Of a DNA stretch of 50,628 bases, positions 18,354 through 27,098 are shown piece by piece. The stretch is taken from positions 1-50,628 of the forward strand of contig JAHEDS010000010.1 in assembly GCA_024641135.1 (NCBI GenBank). Reading direction: 5' to 3'. Origin of the DNA: Flavobacteriales bacterium. GTDB taxonomy: Bacteria > Bacteroidota > Bacteroidia > Flavobacteriales > Flavobacteriaceae. Position numbers and translations under genes: made by a program. How positions within the stretch are numbered: position 1 is the first letter of the stretch; the number at the start of each line of letters is the position of its first letter. The notes beneath the pieces were generated by a model, which had not been told where the DNA came from, made no database searches, and saw only the letters and a program-made list of their open reading frames with translations.

Positions 18354-19604
18354 ATGGAATTAAAGCGCGTTGTAGTTACAGGATTAGGAGCTTTAACACC
18401 TATTGGCAATACCAAAGATGAATTTTGGAATGCTTTAATTGGTGGTAAAAGTGGAGCTGCACCTATAACCTATTTTGATACCGAAAAGTTTAAAACAAAA
18501 TTTGCTTGCGAGTTAAAAAACTTTGAGGCGACCGATTTTCTTGATAGAAAAGAGGCTCGTAAAATGGATAAGTTTGCACAATATGCTATGGTTGCCGCTG
18601 ATGAGGCAATTGCAGATGCTAAATTTAATCTTGACGAAGTTAATAAATTGCGAGTAGGGGTAATTTGGGGAGCAGGAATAGGTGGATTGGAAACATTCCA
18701 AGACGAAGTTTTAAACTTTGCCTCTGGTGACGGCTCTCCAAGATTCAACCCATTCTTTATTCCCAAAATGATTGCAGATATTGCACCTGCAAACATTTCC
18801 ATAAAATACGGTTTTATGGGACCTAATTACACAACAGTTTCTGCTTGTGCTTCATCTGCTAACGCTATGTTTGATGCGCTAAACTCTATCCGATTAGGAC
18901 ATTGTGATGTAATAGTAACAGGCGGAAGTGAGGCAGCTGTAACCATTGCTGGAATGGGAGGGTTTAATGCAATGCATGCTCTGTCAACCAGAAATGAAAG
19001 TCCGGAAACGGCATCTCGCCCATTTGATGGAAGTAGAGATGGTTTTGTTTTAGGCGAAGGGGCAGGAGCAATCGTATTGGAAGAATATGAACATGCTAAG
19101 AAACGAGGAGCCAAAATATATGCGGAATTTGTTGGAGGAGGATTATCATCTGATGCTTATCACATGACTGCTCCGCATCCTGATGGTATTGGCGTAGTTG
19201 CAGTAATGCAAAATTGCTTAGAAAATGCAGGGTTAAAACCTGAAGATGTAGATCACATTAACACGCATGGAACATCGACTCCATTAGGAGATGTTGCTGA
19301 ACTTAAAGCAATCTCAAAAGTTTTTGGTAGTCACGCAAAAGATATAAATATTAATTCAACAAAATCAATGACTGGTCATTTACTAGGTGCTGCCGGTGCT
19401 ATTGAGGCCATTTCGGTAATTTTGGCAATGGAACATGGTGTTGTTCCTCCCACAATTAATCATACTACAGTAGATGAAAATATTGATCCGGAATTAAATT
19501 TAACTTTAAATAAAGCTCAAAAGAGAGATGTCAAAGTGGGTATGAGTAATACCTTTGGTTTTGGCGGTCATAATGCTTGCGTAGTATTTAAGAGATTAGA
19601 TTAA
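18354..19604 (+). CDS. fabF: 3-oxoacyl-[ACP] synthase II
   Basis: A 416-residue condensing enzyme that extends acyl-ACP with malonyl-ACP in fatty-acid elongation. The catalytic triad is readable: cysteine in TVSACASSANAM (about 163), histidine in NTHGTSTPLGD (about 304) and histidine in KSMTGHLLGAAGA (about 341). The GFGGHNACVVF end is typical. It follows acpP directly. A terminator-like hairpin begins 33 nt after its stop, inside the next reading frame. Confidence 0.97.
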   Translation: MELKRVVVTGLGALTPIGNTKDEFWNALIGGKSGAAPITYFDTEKFKTKFACELKNFEATDFLDRKEARKMDKFAQYAMVAADEAIADAKFNLDEVNKLRVGVIWGAGIGGLETFQDEVLNFASGDGSPRFNPFFIPKMIADIAPANISIKYGFMGPNYTTVSACASSANAMFDALNSIRLGHCDVIVTGGSEAAVTIAGMGGFNAMHALSTRNESPETASRPFDGSRDGFVLGEGAGAIVLEEYEHAKKRGAKIYAEFVGGGLSSDAYHMTAPHPDGIGVVAVMQNCLENAGLKPEDVDHINTHGTSTPLGDVAELKAISKVFGSHAKDININSTKSMTGHLLGAAGAIEAISVILAMEHGVVPPTINHTTVDENIDPELNLTLNKAQKRDVKVGMSNTFGFGGHNACVVFKRLD

Positions 19605-19613
19605 TTCCCCCGA

Positions 19614-20348
19614 TTGAAAACCATTCGTAACATATTGAATTCCCGTTTTAACAACAGCGGGAATTTTTTTATTCATTTAAAAAAAATCTTAGGGTTTAAA
19701 CCCAAGAATATTCATGTTTACAAAACGGCATTTACGCATCGTTCTATGAATATTAAGGACAATGAAGGTAATGCTATTAATTATGAACGATTAGAATTTT
19801 TAGGCGATGCTATGTTAGGAGCTGTTATAGCATCTCACTTATATCTTGAAGTTCCTGGAGGCGATGAAGGGTATTTAACTAAGATGCGCTCAAAAGTCGT
19901 AAGTAGGGAACATTTAAATGAATTAGGTAAAGACTTAAATCTTATTGATTTAATTGAAAGCAAAATAGCTGCTTCCCAGTTTGGAGATAATATTCATGGG
20001 AATTTATTTGAAGCGTTAATTGGAGCCATTTTTTTAGATAAAGGATTCAATTACTGCGAAAAGTTTATTTATAAGCGAGTTATTATTCCATATGTAGACA
20101 TCGCTCAGTTAGAAGGAAGAGTTATTAGTTACAAGAGTTTACTTATTGAATGGTGCCAGAAGGAGAAAAAAACATTTAATTATAATGTTTATGAGGATAG
20201 CGGTAATGACGAAACTAGGCACTTTTCGGTAAAGTTGTCTGTAGATAATAAAGTAATTGCAAAAGCACGTGCAACCTCTAAGAAAAAAGCTGAAGAAAAG
20301 GCTTCAAAGCGTGCATTTTATGTGTTTCAGACAAAAATGTCACATTAA
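19614..20348 (+). CDS. rnc: ribonuclease III
   Basis: A 244-residue double-strand RNA endonuclease that processes rRNA and mRNAs. The signature ERLEFLGDAMLGAVIASHLY (about residues 58-77) carries the catalytic acidic residues, with GNLFEALIGAIFLDKG as the second active-site element. A dsRNA-binding domain (SYKSLLIEWCQKEKKTFNY ... KARATSKKKAEEKAS) closes the protein. The only start that keeps the family N-terminus (FFIHLKKILGFKPK) is the TTG at 19614. An intrinsic-terminator-like hairpin lies within codons 9-19, which may limit rnc expression or be a target of its own product. Confidence 0.93.
   Translation: MKTIRNILNSRFNNSGNFFIHLKKILGFKPKNIHVYKTAFTHRSMNIKDNEGNAINYERLEFLGDAMLGAVIASHLYLEVPGGDEGYLTKMRSKVVSREHLNELGKDLNLIDLIESKIAASQFGDNIHGNLFEALIGAIFLDKGFNYCEKFIYKRVIIPYVDIAQLEGRVISYKSLLIEWCQKEKKTFNYNVYEDSGNDETRHFSVKLSVDNKVIAKARATSKKKAEEKASKRAFYVFQTKMSH
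19638..19670 (+). terminator. terminator-like hairpin inside the 5' end of rnc
   Basis: AATTCCCG, a 12-nt loop, CGGGAATT and a run of T: an 8-bp stem with four GC pairs followed by T residues. It would stop transcription after acpP-fabF but lies within the rnc reading frame, so it may act as an attenuator or as an RNase III-related control element. Confidence 0.6.
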
Positions 20349-20472
20349 TTTTTTTTGTTTAAAAGAAATACAACAACTATAACGATTGAGTTATAGTTTC
20401 TACTCAAGATTAAGAAAAACTTATATCTTTGATATGTTTTAAATATTATATTTACATCGATTTTTATAAGTT

Positions 20473-20958
20473 ATGGCGGTACACAGACTTATTCTTGATG
20501 ATGTTTTTGATGAAGCGATTTTCTCTTTAATAGCAATTCATTGCACAATTGAAGATTATCGTTTAGCATATCTTCTTAATAAGAATTTAGGGCTTAATCT
20601 ATGCAGAAAAAAAGCTGATTTAGATTTTAAAAATGGTAAATCGGCCTACTCCATATTTAATTGGGAAGATAAAAAGCAACTAATATTCTGGAATTTAGTA
20701 TCTAATATTTGTAAAACAAATGATTATAAACAATATAATTCAGGTTTATTATTTAATGAAACACAACATATTACTAAAACATATAATTTATTGCCCGAAT
20801 TAAAAAACGTTAATTATCTCTTAAAAATAGATGATGAACTTACTATTAATAAGGAAAAGCAAATTGTAAATACAATACTTGGGATTCCTCAAATTGCAAC
20901 GGCTTATACTGTTGATCAAAGACAATTAAAATCTTTAGATAATTTAATTTTTAACTAA
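20473..20958 (+). CDS. IPExxxVDY family protein
   Basis: A 161-residue protein of unknown function, recognised as the IPExxxVDY family by its place between rnc and pyk (a conserved flavobacterial order), its size, and its C-terminal GIPQIATAYTVDQRQLKSLDNLIF. The named motif is degenerate here (IPQ, VDQ). The start LILDDVFDEAIFSLIAIHC and the central YSIFNWEDKKQLIFWNLVSN are also typical as far as I recall. No signal or membrane segment. Its stop shares one base with the pyk ATG (TAATG), indicating translational coupling. Confidence 0.8.
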   Translation: MAVHRLILDDVFDEAIFSLIAIHCTIEDYRLAYLLNKNLGLNLCRKKADLDFKNGKSAYSIFNWEDKKQLIFWNLVSNICKTNDYKQYNSGLLFNETQHITKTYNLLPELKNVNYLLKIDDELTINKEKQIVNTILGIPQIATAYTVDQRQLKSLDNLIFN

Positions 20959-22400
20959 TGCCAATCAGAAAAAAAACTAAAATAGTAGCCACATTAGGGC
21001 CAGCATCAAGTACAAAAGAAGTATTAAAAGGAATGCTTGATGAAGGTGTAGATGTATTCAGAATAAATTTCTCCCACGCAGATTATAATGATGTGAGTGA
21101 GCGTATTAAAATAATACGTGAACTTAATAAGGAATATGGATATAACTGTGCAATTTTAGGAGATTTACAAGGTCCAAAACTTAGAGTTGGGGTGATGAAA
21201 GGAGAGGTTGTTGTTCATCCTGGTGATGAAATTATATTCGCAACTGGGGAACGATTTGAAGGGACAAAAGAGCGAGTTTACATGACGTATGAAAGATTTC
21301 CTCAGGATGCTAAGCCTGGAGAAAGAATTCTTTTAGATGATGGAAAATTAATTTTTGAAGTTATTTCAACGGACAAAAAAAGTGAAGTAAAAGCTAAGGT
21401 TATTCAAGGAGGTCCTTTAAAATCCAAAAAAGGTGTCAACTTACCTAATACGAATATTTCACAACCTGCATTAACAGAAAAAGATATTGAAGATGCCCTA
21501 TTCGCTATTAAGCAACAAGTAGATTGGATCGCTTTATCATTTGTGCGTCATGCTGAAGATTTGATGCAGCTTCGTGATTTAATAAATGAAAACAGCGAGG
21601 ATAAAATCCCAATAATAGCAAAAATTGAAAAGCCTGAGGCTGTTGAGAACATTGATAAAATTGTAGCAAATTGTGATGGTATCATGGTGGCTCGTGGTGA
21701 TTTAGGTGTGGAAATTCCAGCTGAAGAGGTGCCACTTATTCAGAAGCAATTGGTGCTAAGAGCAAAAAAAGCTAGGATTCCTGTCATTATTGCAACACAA
21801 ATGATGGAAACAATGATTACTAGTTTAACACCAACAAGAGCGGAAGTTAATGATGTGGCAAACTCAGTAATGGACGGAGCTGATGCGGTGATGCTTTCTG
21901 GTGAGACATCGGTAGGGCAGTATCCAATTCAAGTTATTAGACAAATGGCTAATATTTTAAAAAGAGTTGAAGATTCTCCACTTATTCAGGTTCCGCAATT
22001 ACCACCACATATTCGTACGAATCGCTATATCACAAAATCAATATGTTATCATGCTGCTAATATGGCGAATGAAATAAATGCAAAAGCCATTTCAACATTA
22101 ACAAATAGTGGATATACAGCTTTTCAAATTTCAGCTTGGAGACCATTATCTCACATATTAGTGTTTACTTCAAATCAAAGAATTCTTACTCAGTTAAGTC
22201 TGCTTTGGGGGGTAAGGGCTTTTTACTATGATAGATTTGTTAGTACCGATGAAACGATTGAAGATGTAAATAACATTGCTTGTAAGATGGGTTATCTTGA
22301 AGAAGGAGATATGCTTATTAGTTTGGCTGCTATGCCAATTCAAGATAAAGGAATGGTTAATACGTTACGTGTAACTGAAATTACTTCCTGTCCAGTATAA
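20958..22400 (+). CDS. pyk: pyruvate kinase
   Basis: A 480-residue glycolytic enzyme converting phosphoenolpyruvate and ADP to pyruvate and ATP. Motifs: KIVATLGPASSTKEVL, VFRINFSHADY, the catalytic-lysine region IPIIAKIEKPEAVENI, VARGDLGVEIP, and IIATQMMETMITSLTPTRAE. The C-terminal domain (about 350-480) is the usual effector-binding region. It overlaps the preceding gene by one base and ends at a strong terminator shared with the convergent dinB. Confidence 0.97.
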   Translation: MPIRKKTKIVATLGPASSTKEVLKGMLDEGVDVFRINFSHADYNDVSERIKIIRELNKEYGYNCAILGDLQGPKLRVGVMKGEVVVHPGDEIIFATGERFEGTKERVYMTYERFPQDAKPGERILLDDGKLIFEVISTDKKSEVKAKVIQGGPLKSKKGVNLPNTNISQPALTEKDIEDALFAIKQQVDWIALSFVRHAEDLMQLRDLINENSEDKIPIIAKIEKPEAVENIDKIVANCDGIMVARGDLGVEIPAEEVPLIQKQLVLRAKKARIPVIIATQMMETMITSLTPTRAEVNDVANSVMDGADAVMLSGETSVGQYPIQVIRQMANILKRVEDSPLIQVPQLPPHIRTNRYITKSICYHAANMANEINAKAISTLTNSGYTAFQISAWRPLSHILVFTSNQRILTQLSLLWGVRAFYYDRFVSTDETIEDVNNIACKMGYLEEGDMLISLAAMPIQDKGMVNTLRVTEITSCPV

Positions 22401-22423
22401 ATCAAAGAAATTTTAATATTTTT

Positions 22424-22461
22424 AAAAAGGTCCACTTTTGATATTAAAAGCGGACCTTTTT
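22424..22461. terminator. bidirectional terminator between pyk and dinB
   Basis: AAAAAGGTCC-A-CTTTT, loop GATATT, AAAAG-C-GGACCTTTTT: a 16-position stem with one A-C mismatch on the plus strand, which is a G-U pair on the minus strand. It serves both convergent genes. Confidence 0.85.
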
Positions 22462-22483
22462 ATATAATACTACCTAAATAAAA

Positions 22484-23581
22484 TTAAAACTCAAATTTCA
22501 ACTGAACACTTACACTTTTTTGTTCTTGTAGTTTTTTTGTTTCAGTATTTAAATTAGATAAGGACACGCCTAATAATCGCACTGAATTGCTCAGCTTTTC
22601 TTGAAACAAAAGATCTTTAGCAGTTTCCAAAATCATTGATTTATCGCTTATAAAATAATGCAGGGTTTTGCTACGGGTTTGCAATGAGAAATCACTATAC
22701 TTAATTTTTAAAGTCACTGTTTTACCAGCAATATTACTTTTTTTTAATCGTTTTGAGACTTCACTTGTTATCTGCACTAATTTCTCAATCAGGAATATTT
22801 CGCTAGAAAGATTTTCATTAAAAGTGTGTTCTGCAGCTAATGATTTTCTAACTCTGTTTGGCCTTACTTCACTATTATGAATGCCTCTAACGACGTAAAA
22901 GTAAAATTTACCTGATTTACCGAAATGCTCATCTAAATACTCGAGAGTTTTTGATTTTAAATCTTTTCCAGTAAAAATGCCAAGCTGATACATTTTTTCT
23001 GCAGTTACCTTACCTACTCCATAAAATTTTCTAATATCTAATTGTTCTAAAAATGTAAGAATTTCTTCAGGATTTACTGTTTTTTGACCGTTAGGTTTAT
23101 TATAATCGCTGGCAACTTTGGCTATGAATTTATTTGTTGAGATGCCAGCAGAAGCCGTTAACCCAATTTCTTTAAAAATACGTTCTCGTATGTCTTTGGC
23201 AATTAAACTAGCACTAGGATTTCCTTTTTTGTTGTGTGTAACATCTAAATAGGCTTCATCTAATGAAAGGGGCTCAACTAAATCTGTATAATCGAAGAAA
23301 ATAGCGCGAATTTGTTTTGAAATTTCATGATATCTATCAAAACGAGGTTTTACGAAAATGAGATCAGGGCAATTTCGTATAGCCTGAATACCACTCATCG
23401 CACTTTTTACCCCATATTTTCTGGCTTCATAACTAGCTGCACTCACAACGCCACGCTTTTCACTGCCACCTACAGCAATTGGTTTGCCTTTAAGTTCTGG
23501 ATTATCCATTTGCTCAACAGAGGCGTAAAATGCATCCATATCAATATGAATTATTTTTCTATTAGATGGAATCTGAGACAT
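22484..23581 (-). CDS. dinB: DNA polymerase IV (Y family)
   Basis: A 365-residue translesion polymerase. The catalytic acids are in IHIDMDAFYASVEQ and LSLDEAYLDVT; a helix-hairpin-helix-like region (FYGVGKVTAEKMYQLGI) and a little-finger domain follow. The C-terminus SVQLKFEF resembles a beta-clamp binding peptide (QLxLxF). The ORF track adds nine N-terminal residues; MSQIPSNRKIIHIDMDAF from 23581 is the better start. Divergent from the next gene, with about 40 bp between starts. Confidence 0.94.
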   Translation of the reverse strand: MSQIPSNRKIIHIDMDAFYASVEQMDNPELKGKPIAVGGSEKRGVVSAASYEARKYGVKSAMSGIQAIRNCPDLIFVKPRFDRYHEISKQIRAIFFDYTDLVEPLSLDEAYLDVTHNKKGNPSASLIAKDIRERIFKEIGLTASAGISTNKFIAKVASDYNKPNGQKTVNPEEILTFLEQLDIRKFYGVGKVTAEKMYQLGIFTGKDLKSKTLEYLDEHFGKSGKFYFYVVRGIHNSEVRPNRVRKSLAAEHTFNENLSSEIFLIEKLVQITSEVSKRLKKSNIAGKTVTLKIKYSDFSLQTRSKTLHYFISDKSMILETAKDLLFQEKLSNSVRLLGVSLSNLNTETKKLQEQKSVSVQLKFEF

Positions 23582-23623
23582 CTTGTAAAAATATAATATC
23601 TTTATCAAAGAGAATTATATGCC

Positions 23624-24286
23624 ATGGGAAAAACAGCAATTATCATTGGGGCAACAGGTTTAACTGGAGGACTATTATTGCAAAGCCTTCTGGACGACGA
23701 CAGATACCAGACCATTAAATTATTTAGTAGAAATACTTGCAATTTGAAGCATCCAAAGCTTGAAGAGCATTTGATGGATTTATTTGATCTTGAAAAACAG
23801 CAGCATTTATTGATAGCTGATGAGGTTTTTTGTTGTATCGGTACCACCAAAGCTAAAACACCTAATAAAGAACAGTATCTTAAGATAGATTATGGTATTC
23901 CTGTTACTTTGGCATGGCTTTGCGAAAAAATGAGTATTGATACGTTCGTCGTCATTTCAGCTTTAGGAGCTAATAAAATGAGTAAGATTTTTTATAATAG
24001 AACCAAAGGCAAAATGGAAGAGGATGTTTTGAGAAGTAAAATTCAAAACATCTATATTCTTCAACCATCATTAATTGGTGGCTCAAGAAATGAAAACCGA
24101 TTTGCTGAAAAAGTGGCAAAAGTTCTTATGAGTATTTTAAATCCTTTTTTAATTGGAAATTTAAAAAGGTATCGCTCAATTCATGCTAAAATAATTGTTG
24201 AAACTATGATTTGGTTAGCTAATAATGAATATAGGTCGGGAAGAATCCCATCAAATGAAATTCAACAAATTGCGAATGGTTTATGA
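23624..24286 (+). CDS. NAD(P)H-binding atypical SDR protein
   Basis: A 220-residue Rossmann-fold protein of the NAD(P)-binding, HTATIP2/YraR-like atypical SDR group. The dinucleotide-binding loop is AIIIGATGLTGGLLLQSL at the N-terminus; CIGTTKAKTPNKEQY, FVVISALGANK and YNRTKGKMEEDV match this family. Its reaction is not known. It starts a run of tightly packed genes; its stop overlaps the CYTH gene start (ATGA-type, 4 nt). Confidence 0.85.
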   Translation: MGKTAIIIGATGLTGGLLLQSLLDDDRYQTIKLFSRNTCNLKHPKLEEHLMDLFDLEKQQHLLIADEVFCCIGTTKAKTPNKEQYLKIDYGIPVTLAWLCEKMSIDTFVVISALGANKMSKIFYNRTKGKMEEDVLRSKIQNIYILQPSLIGGSRNENRFAEKVAKVLMSILNPFLIGNLKRYRSIHAKIIVETMIWLANNEYRSGRIPSNEIQQIANGL

Positions 24287-24756
24287 TTGAAATAGAACGT
24301 AAGTTTTTAGTGACGTCTGAAGAATTTAAAAACGAAGCATATAAAAAAACAAAAATAATTCAGGGGTTTTTAAATACTAATAAAGATAGAACTGTTAGGG
24401 TTAGGACAAATGGAAATCAAGGATTTATTACAGTTAAAGGACTGTCATCGGATGGTGGTTTAACGCGATTTGAATGGGAAAAGGAAATTTCATCAGATGA
24501 CGCTAAGTTGTTATTAAAGCTTTGCGAGAAAGGAATTATTGAAAAAATGCGTTATGAGGTTAAATTTGAAAAACATATTTTTGAAGTTGATGTTTTTCAA
24601 GGAGATAATGAAGGGTTAATTATAGCAGAAGCAGAACTTAAAACCGTAAATGAGATTATTAATAAACCTAAATGGATTGGTGACGAAGTAACAGGAAATA
24701 TTGATTACTATAATTCACAGTTAAGCAAACGACCTTTTAAAACTTGGAAAAAATGA
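24283..24756 (+). CDS. CYTH domain protein (triphosphatase-like)
   Basis: A 157-residue CYTH protein. The defining EIERKFLV motif (ExExK) opens the chain, followed by basic and acidic strands (TVRVRTNGNQGFITVKG, FEWEKEI, MRYEVKF, FEVDVFQGDNEGLIIAEAEL) that line the triphosphate tunnel in this fold. Single-domain bacterial members usually hydrolyse inorganic triphosphate; adenylate cyclase activity is less likely. It overlaps both neighbours by about four bases, so it belongs to the same operon. Confidence 0.9.
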   Translation: MIEIERKFLVTSEEFKNEAYKKTKIIQGFLNTNKDRTVRVRTNGNQGFITVKGLSSDGGLTRFEWEKEISSDDAKLLLKLCEKGIIEKMRYEVKFEKHIFEVDVFQGDNEGLIIAEAELKTVNEIINKPKWIGDEVTGNIDYYNSQLSKRPFKTWKK

Positions 24757-25241
24757 AAAAAGCAATTTTCCTTTTATTCTTTTTACTCTTTATAATAGCT
24801 TGTAAAAAGCCTGTTGAAAAAAGTGAAATTCTAGAAACTAAACGGACTGAAAATACCTTGAAACAATTAAAGGAAGAACTAACAAATCGCGGTTTTGAAA
24901 CCTTTGATTATGTTGATGAAAAAACAAACGATACTATTTTGATGCAACAATATTTTATAGCATTTTTAAAAAGTGGACCAACACGTTCTCAAACCAAAGA
25001 AGAAGCAGATAGTTTGCAATTATTACATCTGGCTCATTTAAGTAAAATGTATGAATTAGGCTATGCAGATATTTCTGGACCATTTGGTGACGATGGAGCT
25101 ATAAGAGGCTTGACTATTTATAATGTACCAACTTTAAGTATGGCAGATAGTTTAGCAAATTTAGATCCAATGGTAAAAGCAGGCCGTTTAATTATTGAAA
25201 TTCATCCGTGGTGGGCAGCAAAAGGGTTTTCATTAAGATAG
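24753..25241 (+). CDS. YciI-like domain lipoprotein
   Basis: A 162-residue lipoprotein with a type II signal (MKKAIFLLFFLLFIIACKK, cysteine about residue 17). The C-terminal 100 residues resemble the YCII domain: FLKSGPTRSQTKEEADSLQ, HLAHLSKMYELGYADISG, PFGDDGAIRGLTIYNVPT, then IIEIHPWWAAKG. YciI proteins are normally cytoplasmic with a conserved His/Asp pair of uncertain function, so export to an outer or periplasmic lipid anchor is notable. The start is the ATG overlapping the CYTH stop, not the earlier one in the track. Confidence 0.8.
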   Translation: MKKAIFLLFFLLFIIACKKPVEKSEILETKRTENTLKQLKEELTNRGFETFDYVDEKTNDTILMQQYFIAFLKSGPTRSQTKEEADSLQLLHLAHLSKMYELGYADISGPFGDDGAIRGLTIYNVPTLSMADSLANLDPMVKAGRLIIEIHPWWAAKGFSLR

Positions 25242-26116
25242 TATTAAAAATATTCAAAATTGTTTTACAACTTATAAATGTTGTAACTATTGCAGGGCTA
25301 TTAGCAATACACTTTATTATTAAAGAACGCACCTATTGGTCTTCTTTATTTTTTTATGCCATTCCTTTACCTGTTATTATTTTTATTGTATTATCATTGT
25401 CTGTTGTTCTTACTAAAAAATGGAGACGATATAATTTAATAATAGCTTCAGTTCTGATGCTACTATGGCTAGGTAGAAGTTTTAAAATCCATTTTCCAGA
25501 TAAAATTGATAAAAATGCCATAGAAGTGGTTTTTTGGAATGCATCTCATGATAATGATTTTCAAACCGTTAATCTTGAAAACGAACATATTCCAGATGTT
25601 ATGGTGTTAGTGGAATCAGAAAAAAATAATATTAATAGATTAAAAATAAAATATCCAAACTACTATTTTTATAAATCTCAAAGAGAAATATTTATCTTTT
25701 CAAAAAAGTTATTAATCATTGAAAGTGAAAATATATCTAAAAAAGGAACATCTGTAATTAATTTTAAAACTTGGGGAGTTAATTTTTATGCTATTGATGT
25801 TCAGGGAAGTATAGATATTTCTAGAGAACCTGAACTAATATTTGTTAGTAAAAACATTATTAAAAAGACAAACACGATTGTTTTAGGAGATTTTAATACG
25901 CCATATGAATCTGTTTATTTAAAACAAATAAAAAAGGATTTTAATCAAGCATTTAATAAAAAAGGAAATGGTTTTAGAGAGACATGGTTCAATAATTTAC
26001 CTGTTCTGTCATTAGATCATATATGGGTCTCAAAAGATTTAAAGGTTTTAAAAACTGAGAAGTTTTATTCTTTAAAATCTGATCATAGCATGTTAAAAAC
26101 TGTGGTTAGAAAGTAA
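25208..26116 (+). CDS. membrane-anchored endonuclease/exonuclease/phosphatase family protein
   Basis: A 302-residue protein with three N-terminal membrane segments (about 17-37, 46-69 and 77-92) and a C-terminal EEP (DNase I-like) domain outside the membrane. Metal and catalytic motifs: VFWNASHDND, VMVLVESEKNN, VLGDFNTPYES, LSLDHIWVS and LKSDHSMLKT. Members act on nucleic acids, phospholipids or other phosphodiesters; the topology suggests an extracytoplasmic substrate. The GTG start lies inside the upstream gene (34-nt overlap); a start somewhat later is possible. Confidence 0.8.
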   Translation: MVGSKRVFIKIVLKIFKIVLQLINVVTIAGLLAIHFIIKERTYWSSLFFYAIPLPVIIFIVLSLSVVLTKKWRRYNLIIASVLMLLWLGRSFKIHFPDKIDKNAIEVVFWNASHDNDFQTVNLENEHIPDVMVLVESEKNNINRLKIKYPNYYFYKSQREIFIFSKKLLIIESENISKKGTSVINFKTWGVNFYAIDVQGSIDISREPELIFVSKNIIKKTNTIVLGDFNTPYESVYLKQIKKDFNQAFNKKGNGFRETWFNNLPVLSLDHIWVSKDLKVLKTEKFYSLKSDHSMLKTVVRK

Positions 26117-26137
26117 TTATAAAATAAGTTGTATTAT

Positions 26138-26593
26138 TTATTTTACTACCGTTATTAAATAATTGCCATTAAAATCCTCTAACTCTTGAAGAACTCCATT
26201 ATAGATTGCAGAATTTAATTTAAAAAAAGTCCAATCACAAATATGAGATTCTGCGGTTAGGTTTAAAATTAAAGTATCAGTTACTTCATTAGATAATTGA
26301 ATTTTTAAAGTGTTCTCCCCATCTACTCCAATTAGGTTCAATACTATTAAGTTTTCAATACCTTGAACATCATTAAAGACAACATTGGAATAAGTATAAT
26401 CATTAAATAACACCTTAATTTCATCAGCTTTATAAGTGTTATTTTCAATTAAGTTATTTCCGTCACTATCAATAAGTTTTATAAAAAGGCTAGGTATAAA
26501 AGGATCAAACAAAGCACAATCAATCTCTTGTTTATCGTCATTTTTACATGAAATAAAGCAACAAATACAAAATAGGATTAAATAGGATTTCAT
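26138..26593 (-). CDS. lipoprotein of unknown function
   Basis: A 151-residue lipoprotein, not recognised. Signal MKSYLILFCICCFISCKNDDK, with the lipid-bearing cysteine before KNDD; the acidic residues just after it resemble the surface-export signal of Bacteroidetes lipoproteins. The rest is beta-rich and has a later cysteine (SHICDWTFF). The track adds six residues; I prefer the start giving MKSYLIL. It converges on the EEP gene, 21 nt away, with no clear terminator. Confidence 0.65.
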   Translation of the reverse strand: MKSYLILFCICCFISCKNDDKQEIDCALFDPFIPSLFIKLIDSDGNNLIENNTYKADEIKVLFNDYTYSNVVFNDVQGIENLIVLNLIGVDGENTLKIQLSNEVTDTLILNLTAESHICDWTFFKLNSAIYNGVLQELEDFNGNYLITVVK

Positions 26594-26666
26594 TCTATTA
26601 TTTTCTTTCAAGATACCAACTTTAATAAATGGTTGCGCTTAATTGACTAAAAATACAATTTATGTT

Positions 26667-26978
26667 TCAAGAGATAACATATTCGTATTCACGTTCAACT
26701 TTACAAATTCTAACATGATACCAACAGTACCAATCTTTTTTGCCTTTTTCTTGAGCTTTTAAATGGTCAGCATTCTGTTTCCAGTTTTTAATATCCTCTA
26801 AAGTTTTCCAATAACTTACAGTAATTCCAATATCATTTCTTGCACTCTCAAAACCCATAAACCCTTTTTGTTTTTTGGCAAGGGTTTCCATCAGATTAGA
26901 CATCTCTAAATATCCATCAATTTGTTCGGAATGTTTTGAGGTAAAAATTACGGCGTAATACGCTTCGTTTTTTATCAT
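26667..26978 (-). CDS. antibiotic biosynthesis monooxygenase (ABM) domain protein
   Basis: A 103-residue single ABM-domain protein of the ferredoxin-like dimeric alpha-beta barrel type. The pattern YYAVIFTSKHSE, KKQKGFMGFESAR, GITVSYWKTLEDIKNWKQ, and a C-terminal WYCWYHVRICKVEREYEY is typical of the common bacterial group annotated this way. Function in the cell is uncertain (quinone, haem or small-molecule oxidation). The chosen ATG gives MIKNEAYYAVIF; the track start adds 17 residues that lack family resemblance. Confidence 0.85.
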   Translation of the reverse strand: MIKNEAYYAVIFTSKHSEQIDGYLEMSNLMETLAKKQKGFMGFESARNDIGITVSYWKTLEDIKNWKQNADHLKAQEKGKKDWYCWYHVRICKVEREYEYVIS

Positions 26979-27098
26979 TTTAAAGGATTTAATTTGGCTT
27001 GTTAAAGTTATATTATTTGGTGAAAACACTGGTTTTTAAACAACAATTTATTAGTACCTTTACCTCAAAATTATATAATTCGTAAAAACAAAGTAAAT

